Shown: positions 15,721-23,830, numbered from the stretch's first letter. The stretch: DNA of 37,781 nt from Clostridia bacterium (GCA_017938885.1 JAGBAS010000110.1:1-37781), one strand, 5' to 3'. Notes: generated by a model not told the origin, from the letters alone. Made by a program: numbers and translations.

Positions 15721-15797
15721 GGAGCTGATGGCGGGACTCTGAACCCCGCCGAGCAAAGCTCGTCAGCAAGTTGCTCTCCGCTCCCGCCGGTCGCTCC
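15721..15797 (-). repeat. 77-bp imperfect palindrome derived from tRNA-Thr
   Basis: On the minus strand it begins GGAGCGACCGGCGGGA and ends TCCCGCCATCAGCTCC. The ends are inverted copies apart from the four bases in the middle (GACC against ATCA), so they read GGAGC-NNNN-GGCGGGA. The 3' part is the T arm and acceptor strand of the neighbouring tRNA-Thr with one base added in the T loop (TTCAGAG). The 5' part is not tRNA-Thr. With a length of 77 it is tRNA-sized, yet it lacks a usable D arm and anticodon arm. Confidence 0.6.
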
Positions 15798-15865
15798 AGA
15801 TACAAAATTTATGCATTCACTGGCAACTTGAAGCGATTTCTCCCACCCAACGATCATTTCCAATA

Positions 15866-15889
15866 GAAAATCCCATCTCAAGAGATGGG
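15866..15889 (-). terminator. Intrinsic terminator of tRNA-Thr
   Basis: On the minus strand CCCATCTC (15889-15882) pairs with GAGATGGG (15879-15872) around a two-base centre, followed by ATTTTCTATTGG. It starts ten bases after the tRNA CCA. A wider stem CCAATAGAAA/TTTCTATTGG surrounds it. Confidence 0.75.
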
Positions 15890-15898
15890 AGTTTCTAT

Positions 15899-15974
15899 TG
15901 GAGCTGATGGCGGGACTCGAACCCGCGACCTGCTGATTACGAATCAGCTGCTCTACCAACTGAGCCACATCAGC
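15899..15974 (-). tRNA. tRNA-Thr (anticodon CGT)
   Basis: A 76-base gene with CCA encoded (complement of 15899-15901). The acceptor stem GCTGATG pairs with CATCAGC, with T as discriminator. The D arm has GCTCAGTTGGTAGAGC, the anticodon arm is GCTGA-TTCGTAA-TCAGC, which puts CGT at 34-36 and so reads ACG, and the T arm is GCGGG-TTCGAGT-CCCGC. All arms are intact. It has its own promoter and terminator and is divergent from rsmA. Confidence 0.97.
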
Positions 15975-15995
15975 ATTGAATTTCACAACAGTATT

Positions 15996-16024
15996 ATTAT
16001 ACCATAAAATTTCGTATTTTGCAA
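15996..16024 (-). promoter_or_regulatory. Promoter of tRNA-Thr
   Basis: On the minus strand: TTGCAA (16024-16019), 17 bases, TATAAT (16001-15996), with a TG before the -10. The transcript start would be about 15 bases before the tRNA. Confidence 0.8.
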
Positions 16025-16088
16025 TAGGTTTTTCAAAAATATTTTCAGAAAAAATCCTTATAAATTTCCCCGCATGCGTCTGCAAGTC

Positions 16089-16117
16089 TTGATTTTTTTG
16101 TGAAAATATGGTAAAAT
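16089..16117 (+). promoter_or_regulatory. Promoter of rsmA
   Basis: TTGATT (16089-16094), 17 bases, TAAAAT (16112-16117) with TG upstream of the -10. Confidence 0.65.
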
Positions 16118-16147
16118 ATGATTGAAAACTGAACCATAGGTGATTTT

Positions 16148-17023
16148 ATGAATCTAACTGACATTCGCACCATCAAGGAAATCATGTCCATCTACGATAT
16201 CCACTTCCGCAAGGAGTTCGGACAGAACTTCCTCACCAACATCTCGGTCGTGGAGGACATCGCCGATTCCTGCTCGGATACTCCCGACGCCACCGTCCTG
16301 GAGATCGGCCCCGGTATCGGTGTCCTGACCCAAGAATTAGCCTTCCGCTACCGCAAGGTCATCGCCATCGAGATCGATAACGGCCTCATCCCTGTTCTGC
16401 GCTACACCCTTCAGGATTGCCCAGAGGGGGTGGTGGACGTGGTCCACGCCGACGTCATGAAGGTGGATCTTGGCGAGCTTCTGAAGCCCGCATTCGACGC
16501 GGGCAAGGTCTCTGTCTGCGCCAATCTGCCCTACTACATCACCACCCCCATCCTCATGGCTCTGCTGGAGTCGGGCTTGCCCTTTGAGTACATCACCATC
16601 ATGATCCAGTCCGAGGTGGCCGACCGCCTTTGCGCGAAGGCGGGGAGCAAGGAGTATGGTGCCATCACCGCCGTGCTGAAATACTACGGCGAGGCCGAGA
16701 AGCTCTTCAAGGTCTCGGCGGGGAACTTCATCCCTGCCCCCAAGGTGGACTCCACCGTGGTCCGCATCCGCCTCCACAAGCAGAAGCCCTACGTCCCCAA
16801 GGACGAGGAGACCCTCTTCAAGACCATCCGCGCCGCCTTTGAGCAGAGGCGCAAGACCCTCCCCAACGCCCTCTCAGCGGGCTTCCCCGAGGTCCCCAAG
16901 GAGACCCTCACCGCCCTCATCGAGGCGTGCGGCCACCGTCCCGACATTCGCGGCGAGCGGCTGGATATCGCGGATTTCTTGGCTTTGGCGGATCAGATCT
17001 TCGAGGTGAAGAACCAGGCTTGA
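16148..17023 (+). CDS. rsmA: 16S rRNA (adenine(1518)-N6/adenine(1519)-N6)-dimethyltransferase
   Basis: RsmA (KsgA) dimethylates two adjacent adenines in helix 45 of 16S rRNA late in small-subunit assembly, using S-adenosylmethionine. The 291 residues match the family length. Visible motifs are FGQNFL (24-29), the SAM loop EIGPGIGVLT (52-61), the acidic IAIEID loop, and the catalytic NLPYY (126-130). The C-terminal helical part EQRRKTLPNAL is the rRNA-binding end. The ribosome site AGGTGAT is modest and close to the ATG. Loss of the family confers kasugamycin resistance. The next lipoprotein gene begins 57 bases later on the same strand and may share the transcript. Confidence 0.96.
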   Translation: MNLTDIRTIKEIMSIYDIHFRKEFGQNFLTNISVVEDIADSCSDTPDATVLEIGPGIGVLTQELAFRYRKVIAIEIDNGLIPVLRYTLQDCPEGVVDVVHADVMKVDLGELLKPAFDAGKVSVCANLPYYITTPILMALLESGLPFEYITIMIQSEVADRLCAKAGSKEYGAITAVLKYYGEAEKLFKVSAGNFIPAPKVDSTVVRIRLHKQKPYVPKDEETLFKTIRAAFEQRRKTLPNALSAGFPEVPKETLTALIEACGHRPDIRGERLDIADFLALADQIFEVKNQA

Positions 17024-17080
17024 CCGAACTTGACGAAACATAAGAATCCCCCCGCAAATCAAAAAATAAAGGAGGTACCC

Positions 17081-20000
17081 ATGAAACGGAAGCTCATGAC
17101 CGTCGCGATCTTGACTTTTGTCCTGTTGCTGACAATGGTCTCCTGCGACCTGACCACCCCCTCGGTAGACACCACCACTCCCGAGACCGTCGTCCCCGGC
17201 GGCAATCCCTCCGAGCCGGAAAAGGAAACTGACCCCATGGATACCGAAGCCTCCACCGAAGCCCCCGCTCCCACGGCCTTTCCCATCACGGTCCGGGTCG
17301 AGGGCAAGGGCGCCGTCACCTTCAACAACGACGACGTGGTGGATGCTCTGACGAAAGAGCTGACCACCTCCAACGTCATCTCCCTTACCGCAGACCCAGC
17401 AGAGGGCTATATCCTCAAGGGCTGGTTCGAGGAGACCGACGGCGAGCGAAAGCTGCTCCAAGAGGAGGGCTCCGCCACCTTCACCGTCCCCGCCCGTGAG
17501 GTGACTTTGGTGGCGATCTTCGAGAAGGCCTTCCTTTTGGAGGTGTTTACCGACGATCCCGACGCGGGCGTCTTCACAGCCAATGGTGAGGAGCTGACCG
17601 AGAAGGATTGGTACGCCGCCGAGCAGACGGGGATCACCCTGACCGCCGTTCCCGCTGATGGCTACATCTTCGACGCCTGGTATGAGATCGACGCCGACGG
17701 AAACGAGTCTCGCTATGCCAACGAGGCCACCGTAGAGGTCACCTACGGTCAGATCGACCGCACACTGTTCTGTAGATTCATCAAGGTCTACAAAGGCACC
17801 CTCCTCATCGAGGGACAGGGTACCGTGACCGTCAACGGCGAGGAAAGGGAAAGCGGTACCACCTTGTCTCTCCGTGGCGGTGAACAAATGACCTCGCTGG
17901 CCACCCCCGCAGAAGGCTATATCTTCAAGGGTTGGTACGAGCGAAAGGACGGACAGGAGGACAAACTGCTCGTTGAAACTCCCGACACCACCTTCATCAT
18001 GCCTGAGACCGCCTGCGTCATTGTGGCGGTCTTTGAGAAAAAGGTCACCCTGACCGTCAAGGTGGAGGATCCTTCCCACGGACACCTTACGGCAGAGGGG
18101 GTGGATGGTACCTTTGCCAAATACGATGTGGAAGGAAAGGGGTCCGCCGTTACCTTTACCGCTTACCCTGCCCATGGGTACGCCTTCCATTACTGGCTGG
18201 ATGTCGATACCAACTCTATCCTGTCCCGTGAAACTACCTACTCCGCAACTGTCCATAAGAATGGCACCGTCGTGGCCGTGTTCCGTTCCCTCAACCAACT
18301 GCTGGTCAAGTCAACCGCAGGCGGCCGCGTTTCGATGAATGGTGGCTCGCTGACTGACCTCTACATCGGCAGTCTCGCCTACATGGATCCTATCGAGCTT
18401 TCCGCCGTAGCCGACGAGGGTTATATCTTCAAGGGCTTCTACACCGCGAACGCCGAGGGCAAGCCCGACAAGCTGATCCACGATCTGAGCGCGGACGTGG
18501 ATCTGAGCATGACCGAGGAGGACTACAGCATCATCGCCGTCTTCGAGGCCATCCCAACGAACTATACCATCGTCATTATGCAAGAGGACGATGCCCAAGG
18601 CAGCTTCACCGTAGAAGGCTTTGAGGGCACCTATACCCGCTTTGAGGATAAGCAGACCGCTTCGAAAACCTACAAGGTAACAGCCACCCCCTCCCCTATG
18701 TACCGTTTCCTCGGCTGGTACCGCGTGGATGGAGACCAAGAGACTCTCCTCAGCGAAAACGAGACATGCACCTTTACACAGCCAAACGCCGATATCACGG
18801 TCAAGGCCAAGTATATCCGCCTGTATAATGTCAAATTCCGCGTAGAAGGAGGCGGCACCTTCATCGCCAACGGACAGAACGTGGACGGCGTGCTGAACGT
18901 ACAGCTGGCCGTGACGGACTACATGACCCTGAAGGCCATCGCCCCCGCCAACACCCGCTTCGTGGGCTGGTATGAGGTGGTGAACGGCGAGCGCATCCTC
19001 CTGTACGATCAGGCCGACGTGATCTTCACCGTCCCCGCGCGGGAATGCACCATCCTCGCCGTCTTTGAGGACGCTCACTACCTGTCCATCAACTCCGCCC
19101 AAGGGCAGTTCATGCTGGAGGGCAGCGAGATCCTGTATAGCGACTATTCCGATCACGTCTATCTCCCCTACGAGTTCACCGTCATCGCTCAGGTGCCCGA
19201 GGGCTACCGCTTCGACGGCTGGTACGAGGTGCGCGGCGATGAATGGATCCTTCTCACGAACGATCTTACCTACAGTGGCCAAATGCCCGACCGCGATCTC
19301 CATATCAATGCCCGCTTTGAGGAGCTGTACACCGTGACGGTTCAGCTTCACGGCGACTGGAAGGTGCTCCACGAGGAGAGCGGTATCACCTATGCCGATA
19401 CCTTCACCCTGGATCTGGCCAAGGACGAGGTCTTCACCCTGACTATCCCGTGGTCCGGCGATTGGGCCTTGGACGCATGGTATCTTGTGAGCTTCGACGG
19501 CAAGCTCGGCGACCGCATCACCGACGACAGCATCGAGTGTCCCTTCACCGTCTCGGGTGACATGACCATTACCCCCGTTTTCCTGCCCAAATACAGCCTC
19601 CACGTCTCGACCGACGAGGGCATCGGCAGCTTCACGGTCCATGGCATCGACGGCACCTTCACCGATTGGGGCGCCAATGACGCGAGAAGCTACACCTACG
19701 TGCTGAATGCCGTAGCCCCCGTGGGCTACCGCTTCGGCGGTTGGTTTGAGGTCTTCGGTGAAGAGTCCCGCCTCATCTCCGAGAATCCTTCCTACGCCGC
19801 CGTGGTGGACGGAAGCGACCGCCGCATCGTGGCCGTTTTCGTGGAGATGGAGGACGTCCTGTTCACCGTCTACCTCATGGATTTCGTGGGGGCAAGCTTC
19901 CTATGGAATGGCGAAGAGATCCCGGGGAGCGGCTGGGAGTGGAATCTTCCCTATGGCTCCACCGTGACGGTAACAGTGATTCCCGAGGAGGGCTACACCT

Positions 20001-20173
20001 TCGCAGGCTGGTATATGGAGTACTTCGACGAGGAGTACAATACCTACTTAGAATTCTACTCCAACGAGCTGACCGTTGACTACACCTGCGTCGATGGTTA
20101 CTACTTCACCCTCGTCGCCTTTGTGGAGAGCGGTCCTATCCTGGAGGGTGATATTCCTCCCGTCGTCAATTGA
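17081..20173 (+). CDS. Giant stalked lipoprotein with 11 InlB/Flg_new-like repeats
   Basis: 1030 residues, AAAGGAGG before the ATG. The signal sequence ends LTMVSC, so Cys22 should be lipidated; a Thr/Pro/Glu stalk runs to about residue 68. The rest is 11 copies of an 80-90 residue beta module. Each has a strand of the VRVEGKGAVT type, a centre such as AEGYIFKGWYE, and an end such as TLVAIFEKA. This is the divergent InlB B-repeat/Listeria-Bacteroides repeat class. Well conserved centres occur in repeats 1-3, 5, 7, 8, 10 and 11; repeats 4, 6 and 9 are worn (HYWLD, PMYRFLGWY, LDAWYL). No sortase signal or catalytic domain is seen, so it is likely an adhesin or a surface spacer. Some repeats have changed codon use (18.0-18.8 kb is less C-rich). 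Confidence 0.88.
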   Translation: MKRKLMTVAILTFVLLLTMVSCDLTTPSVDTTTPETVVPGGNPSEPEKETDPMDTEASTEAPAPTAFPITVRVEGKGAVTFNNDDVVDALTKELTTSNVISLTADPAEGYILKGWFEETDGERKLLQEEGSATFTVPAREVTLVAIFEKAFLLEVFTDDPDAGVFTANGEELTEKDWYAAEQTGITLTAVPADGYIFDAWYEIDADGNESRYANEATVEVTYGQIDRTLFCRFIKVYKGTLLIEGQGTVTVNGEERESGTTLSLRGGEQMTSLATPAEGYIFKGWYERKDGQEDKLLVETPDTTFIMPETACVIVAVFEKKVTLTVKVEDPSHGHLTAEGVDGTFAKYDVEGKGSAVTFTAYPAHGYAFHYWLDVDTNSILSRETTYSATVHKNGTVVAVFRSLNQLLVKSTAGGRVSMNGGSLTDLYIGSLAYMDPIELSAVADEGYIFKGFYTANAEGKPDKLIHDLSADVDLSMTEEDYSIIAVFEAIPTNYTIVIMQEDDAQGSFTVEGFEGTYTRFEDKQTASKTYKVTATPSPMYRFLGWYRVDGDQETLLSENETCTFTQPNADITVKAKYIRLYNVKFRVEGGGTFIANGQNVDGVLNVQLAVTDYMTLKAIAPANTRFVGWYEVVNGERILLYDQADVIFTVPARECTILAVFEDAHYLSINSAQGQFMLEGSEILYSDYSDHVYLPYEFTVIAQVPEGYRFDGWYEVRGDEWILLTNDLTYSGQMPDRDLHINARFEELYTVTVQLHGDWKVLHEESGITYADTFTLDLAKDEVFTLTIPWSGDWALDAWYLVSFDGKLGDRITDDSIECPFTVSGDMTITPVFLPKYSLHVSTDEGIGSFTVHGIDGTFTDWGANDARSYTYVLNAVAPVGYRFGGWFEVFGEESRLISENPSYAAVVDGSDRRIVAVFVEMEDVLFTVYLMDFVGASFLWNGEEIPGSGWEWNLPYGSTVTVTVIPEEGYTFAGWYMEYFDEEYNTYLEFYSNELTVDYTCVDGYYFTLVAFVESGPILEGDIPPVVN

Positions 20174-20220
20174 CGGTCGAGAGCCTAAAACTCAAAATCA
20201 ACATACAAGGAGGCCCCACC

Positions 20221-21063
20221 ATGAAGCTCAAGCACTTTCTCGTCACCCTCTTGACCCTCTGCCTGCTCCTCACCGCCGCCGCCTGCGACAAGGCAGACGA
20301 CCCGCCCGCAAGCGACACCACCGCCGAGATCACCACCGACACGCCCACCGAGGCCCCTACCGAGAAGTCTACCGAAGCCCCCACCGAGGAGGAGACTGAA
20401 GCTCCTACCGAGGCGCCCACCGATGAGCCCGCCGAGACGGATCCCCCCTCTGCCGAGCCCACCAAGAAGTACCGCGAGGACTGGGACGATAACGATCCCG
20501 AGAACCCCTTCTACAATCTGATCCCCGTGGGCAAGAGCTACGACGGCAAGACCACCGCTTACGACGGCCGCTATGATTTCGGCTACGCGATCTGTCAGAC
20601 CAACGATGGCGAGTATTTCTATTCGGTCCAGGAGGCCATCTACCACCTGGAGGACATTGGCGGTGGCGCCATCCATATGCGTGAGCATACCGATATCTGC
20701 CTCTCCCTCTGGATCCCCGAGGATTTCTGTGACTACCGCCTGTACTACGAATTCAAGAACGTAGACTTCATCTTCAATTACGGAAACGTCTACGATGATT
20801 GCTCTCCCAACGGTGAGGGTATCAACGGGTATGCCTACTATGCTGACCTCTACGTACTGGATTCCATTGGCGGTTTGGGCGACACCAAGATCTGGATGAT
20901 TGGCGGTAACGAGGGGTTTGAGGATCAGGATCCCGGCTGTTACGTCATCATTGATGAATACAATGAGGATCCGGATTATTTATACCTCTACCAGTATGTT
21001 CTGGAAAGCAATCTTGAAGCCTGGCCCGGTTTACCCCTCGGCGAATTTGTGCCGGAAGAATGA
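20221..21063 (+). CDS. Stalked lipoprotein with unknown C-terminal domain
   Basis: 280 residues; the ATG at 20221 follows AAGGAGG, 47 bases after the giant repeat gene. The signal sequence ends TAAAC, with Cys22 as the lipid site. The stalk (about 24-85) is built from TEAPTE and APTDE units. The soluble domain (about 86-280) is rich in Tyr and Asp. It includes YFYSVQEAIYHLEDIGGGAI, which resembles the opening of a parallel beta-helix (a helix such as SVQEAI.A....G.I), and later a Gly/Asp pattern around LDSIGGLGDTKIWMIGGNE. I do not recognise a family or an active site. Position and design suggest it works on the surface with the giant repeat protein. Confidence 0.78.
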   Translation: MKLKHFLVTLLTLCLLLTAAACDKADDPPASDTTAEITTDTPTEAPTEKSTEAPTEEETEAPTEAPTDEPAETDPPSAEPTKKYREDWDDNDPENPFYNLIPVGKSYDGKTTAYDGRYDFGYAICQTNDGEYFYSVQEAIYHLEDIGGGAIHMREHTDICLSLWIPEDFCDYRLYYEFKNVDFIFNYGNVYDDCSPNGEGINGYAYYADLYVLDSIGGLGDTKIWMIGGNEGFEDQDPGCYVIIDEYNEDPDYLYLYQYVLESNLEAWPGLPLGEFVPEE

Positions 21064-21077
21064 ACGATCATAGTAAG

Positions 21078-21110
21078 AAAAGGCTCCCTGTCTTGTCGGG
21101 GAGCCTTTTC
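21078..21110. terminator. Bidirectional terminator between lipoprotein gene and aroQ
   Basis: AAAAGGCTCCC (21078-21088) pairs perfectly with GGGAGCCTTTT (21099-21109). T tails exist on both strands. It ends the plus-strand lipoprotein unit and, eight bases past its stop codon, the minus-strand aro operon. Confidence 0.88.
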
Positions 21111-21117
21111 TGCCCAA

Positions 21118-21552
21118 TCATGATTGTAACCATTTTTTTAAGGCTCGGATCGCCTCGCGATACCCTTCGAACCCCATGCCTTGGATAGTCTTGACAGCAT
21201 AGTAACTCACAAAGGAAATCTGTCTGAACGCCTCTCTTTCGCTGACCTTTGATATGTGCACCTCCATGGTCGGGATGGCGACCGCCTTGAGCGCGTCCAG
21301 AATCGCAACGCTGGTGTGGGTATAGGCGGCGGGATTGATAATGATGCCGTCTACCTTTCCGTACGCCTCTTGGATCTTATCCACGATCACACCTTCATGA
21401 TTGGATTGGAACAGTTCACACTCGATGCCCTCTTCCGCACACCAATCCTCACAGAGTTGACAGAGCGTAGTATAGCTTCGGTCTCCGTAAATGCCCGGCT
21501 CCCGAAGTCCCAGCATATTCAAATTGGGGCCATTGATGATGAGAAACTTCAT
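21118..21552 (-). CDS. aroQ: Type II 3-dehydroquinate dehydratase
   Basis: 144 residues, the usual length for the dodecameric type II enzyme, which converts 3-dehydroquinate to 3-dehydroshikimate. The N terminus IINGPNLNMLG, the mobile lid REPGIYG with Arg17 and catalytic Tyr22, SNHEG (50-54), INPAAYTHTS and EVHIS with His99 are all present. It is the last gene of the operon and overlaps the stop of aroE/K by four bases (ATGA), so it is translationally coupled. All key residues are there. Confidence 0.96.
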   Translation of the reverse strand: MKFLIINGPNLNMLGLREPGIYGDRSYTTLCQLCEDWCAEEGIECELFQSNHEGVIVDKIQEAYGKVDGIIINPAAYTHTSVAILDALKAVAIPTMEVHISKVSEREAFRQISFVSYYAVKTIQGMGFEGYREAIRALKKWLQS

Positions 21553-22847
21553 GGTAATCCTCCTTGCGACTTGTAGCCCAGTGCTTTCAGAATGCTTTGA
21601 ACGGTGTTCTCAGGTGAGCCGTCGTTGTCGATTTCCACGTCGGCAAAGGCCTTGTAGAGAGGCAAACGCCGGGCATACAGCTCCTCAACGGGATTGGCCT
21701 GGGAAATAGGGCGGCCGCTCACGGGAAGCTTTTTCAGATCACGGTGCATGAACACGATTTTGCCGTTTTGGGAAAGAGGCGCGTAGTTCCGCTCCTGCGT
21801 AACCACACCTCCGCCCGTCGCGATGACGGCACCGCTCATCATGCCCGCCTTTTTTACCGCAGTCGTCTCCAGAGCGCGGAAATATTCCTCTCCTTCAGTA
21901 GCGAATATATCTGGGATAGCCCTGCCGGCATCCTCTGCAATCAGAGCGTCGGTATCAAAGAAGGGTCTTCCCAGAGCCTTGGATAAGGCCAATCCCACGG
22001 TGGATTTCCCGCTTCCCGGCATACCGATGAGAATGATGTTTTCGGTTTTGCGGGCAATATCGGACACGATCGGTTCAATAAGCCCGTCGTCAAGCGCCTC
22101 ATCCAAAAACAGCTCGGAAGCCCGTTTGGCCTGCGCCACCAACATGAGAAGGCCGTTATAAGCGGGGATGCCCAGGGAGATGGCCTCCTGTAAAAGTGCC
22201 GTGCGGGCGGGATTGTAGACCATATCGAATACCGCCTTGACGTGCGGCAGTCGATTCAGCTCCACAGGAGCTTGTCCGATCAGCTTGGGATACATGCCAA
22301 CAGGGGTACAGTTGACTACCACCTCCGCGTCGGGATGACGCTCGTAGACGGTCTCGTAGGATTCGGGTACAATGCCACCTACCGAACGGTTACTGCGCCC
22401 GATCAGCACCACCTCGGCCCCCATATCGGACAGTACGGTAACAGCTGTAGCCGCCGCGCCGCCATTACCCAGCACGAGAGCCTTTTTGCCCTTTGGGTCA
22501 CAGCCGCAGGCGGCCAGCGTGCGGTGAAAGCCAAAATAATCGGTATTGTCTCCCTTGAGTTGCCCGTTGGAGAGACGCGTAACCGTATTGACGGCACCAA
22601 TGCGCCGGGCTTCGTCGGTAATGATATCGAGATAAGGAATGACGGTCTGCTTGTAGGGGATGGTGACGTTCAAGGCGTCCCAATCCGTGCCTTTCATAAA
22701 TGCCTCCACCTCGTCGGGGGCACGCTCAAAGAGCGCGTAGGCATAGCGGTCGCCCACCAGAGCACGGTGTATTTGCGGCGAAAAGCTATGCGAAAGCTTT
22801 TCACCCAGAAGACCGTTGCGCATGGGTCGTTTTGTTGATTGGTTCAT
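21549..22847 (-). CDS. Fused shikimate dehydrogenase / shikimate kinase
   Basis: 432 residues carrying two consecutive shikimate steps. Residues 1 to about 262 are AroE: EKLSHSFSPQIH (16-27), catalytic Lys66 in TIPYKQ, Asp103 in GDNTDYFGF, an NADP loop GNGGAAATAV (127-136), and GRSNRS for the phosphate of NADP. Residues about 268-432 are AroK: Walker A GMPGSGKST (275-283), FFDTD (296-300) and FRALE with GGGVV for shikimate binding. No stop, frameshift or long linker separates them. The order matches the pathway order AroE then AroK, so shikimate could pass between sites. The ribosome site is weak (TAAAGGCAACC), which could mean coupling to the gene 11 bases upstream. Gene symbol left empty since it is aroE plus aroK in one frame. 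Confidence 0.95.
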   Translation of the reverse strand: MNQSTKRPMRNGLLGEKLSHSFSPQIHRALVGDRYAYALFERAPDEVEAFMKGTDWDALNVTIPYKQTVIPYLDIITDEARRIGAVNTVTRLSNGQLKGDNTDYFGFHRTLAACGCDPKGKKALVLGNGGAAATAVTVLSDMGAEVVLIGRSNRSVGGIVPESYETVYERHPDAEVVVNCTPVGMYPKLIGQAPVELNRLPHVKAVFDMVYNPARTALLQEAISLGIPAYNGLLMLVAQAKRASELFLDEALDDGLIEPIVSDIARKTENIILIGMPGSGKSTVGLALSKALGRPFFDTDALIAEDAGRAIPDIFATEGEEYFRALETTAVKKAGMMSGAVIATGGGVVTQERNYAPLSQNGKIVFMHRDLKKLPVSGRPISQANPVEELYARRLPLYKAFADVEIDNDGSPENTVQSILKALGYKSQGGLP

Positions 22848-22858
22848 AATGGTTGCCT

Positions 22859-23830
22859 TTACTGTGTGAATCGATTGTAGGTTTTTTGATGGATGACTGA
22901 AAGCCTGTAGAAATCTTCCTCGGTCAGAAGATCGGGACGGGCGAGCATATTCGCCAAAACGTCAAAGAAAGCAAAGCCCTCGGTACTCGTCATTTCATGG
23001 ATGAAGATAGGGTCGCCGCATTGGGCGTAATCGAGGTCGCTGTCCCGCTTGCCCAGAAAGCGCAGCCGATTAAATCGAATCTGGGCAACCGTCATACGGA
23101 AGGTAACGAGCCCCTGCTCGTTGGAGGCGTGGGCAAGAGAGAGTAGGAGCGAACGGTCTGCACCGTGGAGTGCCACCTTGCGGGCACGGGGCGGCTCGGT
23201 CACCAACGCGTGAGCGGTGGCGATGAGATCTCGGATACCGGCCTTGATCTGCTCCTCCGTCCCCGTAACCGAGGCAGAGTAGGACAGCGCGGCGGCATCG
23301 GGATCACTCTCGTCCTCGTCCCGGTCTCCGTCGTTCAAGCCGTTCCACCCGTCGTTGGGGTGGTGCACCGTGAGCTTTAAATAGCCCCCCTCCGCGTCGC
23401 TGATATCAAAGGCAGGAAGAGAAATATCTCCTGCGCGGATCAAGCGCGTGATACACGCGTCAAAACTTACCCGATCGGCGGTGAGGCAGTCCTCAGAAAC
23501 CTCGGGACGCTCCATCGAGCAAAACCGTGCCTCGTTCTTTTGGTGGGCTTTATACTCACCGAAGAGCTTTTGTACGGGGGAGATGGCTGCTAATTTTTGC
23601 CCTTCGGGGGTGATCGTGAGAGGAGTGGTTGCCGAGATCACGTGTCCTTGGTCGGGCTCAACCTTTACGAATCCGCCCGCGACCAGACCGCGTATGGCAT
23701 GGAGCAGACAGGGCATGGAAACGGGATAGCCTATAAAAGTACACATACTCTCATACGCCGCCTCCACGGTACGCGCTTTCAATCCGACGGCCGAAGATAG
23801 AAAATAGAAATCCGAAACCTGATACTTCAT
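22859..23830 (-). CDS. Unknown protein with N-terminal winged-helix-like domain, inside the shikimate operon
   Basis: 323 residues from the ATG at 23830, which has AAAGGAG seven bases upstream; an in-frame ATG at 23872 has none and lies before that site. Residues about 1-80 look like a winged helix (CLLHAIRGLVAGGFVKVEPD then LTITPEGQKLAAI). The middle has an acidic, probably disordered loop (GDRDEDESDPDAA, near 190). The C-terminal third is mixed alpha/beta with no catalytic motif I recognise. It has no signal sequence or membrane segment. It sits between aroC (45 bases upstream) and aroE/K (11 bases downstream). It could be a local regulator or an adaptor; both are guesses. Some clostridial DUFs have similar layouts. 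Confidence 0.75.
   Translation of the reverse strand: MKYQVSDFYFLSSAVGLKARTVEAAYESMCTFIGYPVSMPCLLHAIRGLVAGGFVKVEPDQGHVISATTPLTITPEGQKLAAISPVQKLFGEYKAHQKNEARFCSMERPEVSEDCLTADRVSFDACITRLIRAGDISLPAFDISDAEGGYLKLTVHHPNDGWNGLNDGDRDEDESDPDAAALSYSASVTGTEEQIKAGIRDLIATAHALVTEPPRARKVALHGADRSLLLSLAHASNEQGLVTFRMTVAQIRFNRLRFLGKRDSDLDYAQCGDPIFIHEMTSTEGFAFFDVLANMLARPDLLTEEDFYRLSVIHQKTYNRFTQ

Larger units (their letters stand above)
15713..15918 (-). repeat. 27-bp direct repeat of the tRNA-Thr 3' end, att-like
   Basis: The same 27 bases (TTTCTATTGG followed by AGCTGATGGCGGGACTC) occur at 15713-15739 and 15892-15918. The second copy is the 3' end of tRNA-Thr plus its flank. Duplication of a tRNA 3' end is the usual mark of site-specific integration, but only 180 bp lie between the copies and no integrase is present. 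It may be an excision scar or a tRNA-derived repeat. Confidence 0.6.

Noticed and set aside
15693-16085. 130-codon frame on the minus strand containing AQLVEQLIRNQQVAGSSPA
   Set aside because: This is the well-known false protein made by translating a tRNA gene, here tRNA-Thr and its partial copy.
16874-18298. 474-codon open frame on the minus strand
   Set aside because: Antisense of rsmA end and the repeat lipoprotein; no ribosome site or family signature.
18311-19642. 443-codon open frame on the minus strand
   Set aside because: Antisense of the repeat lipoprotein; no promoter or ribosome site.
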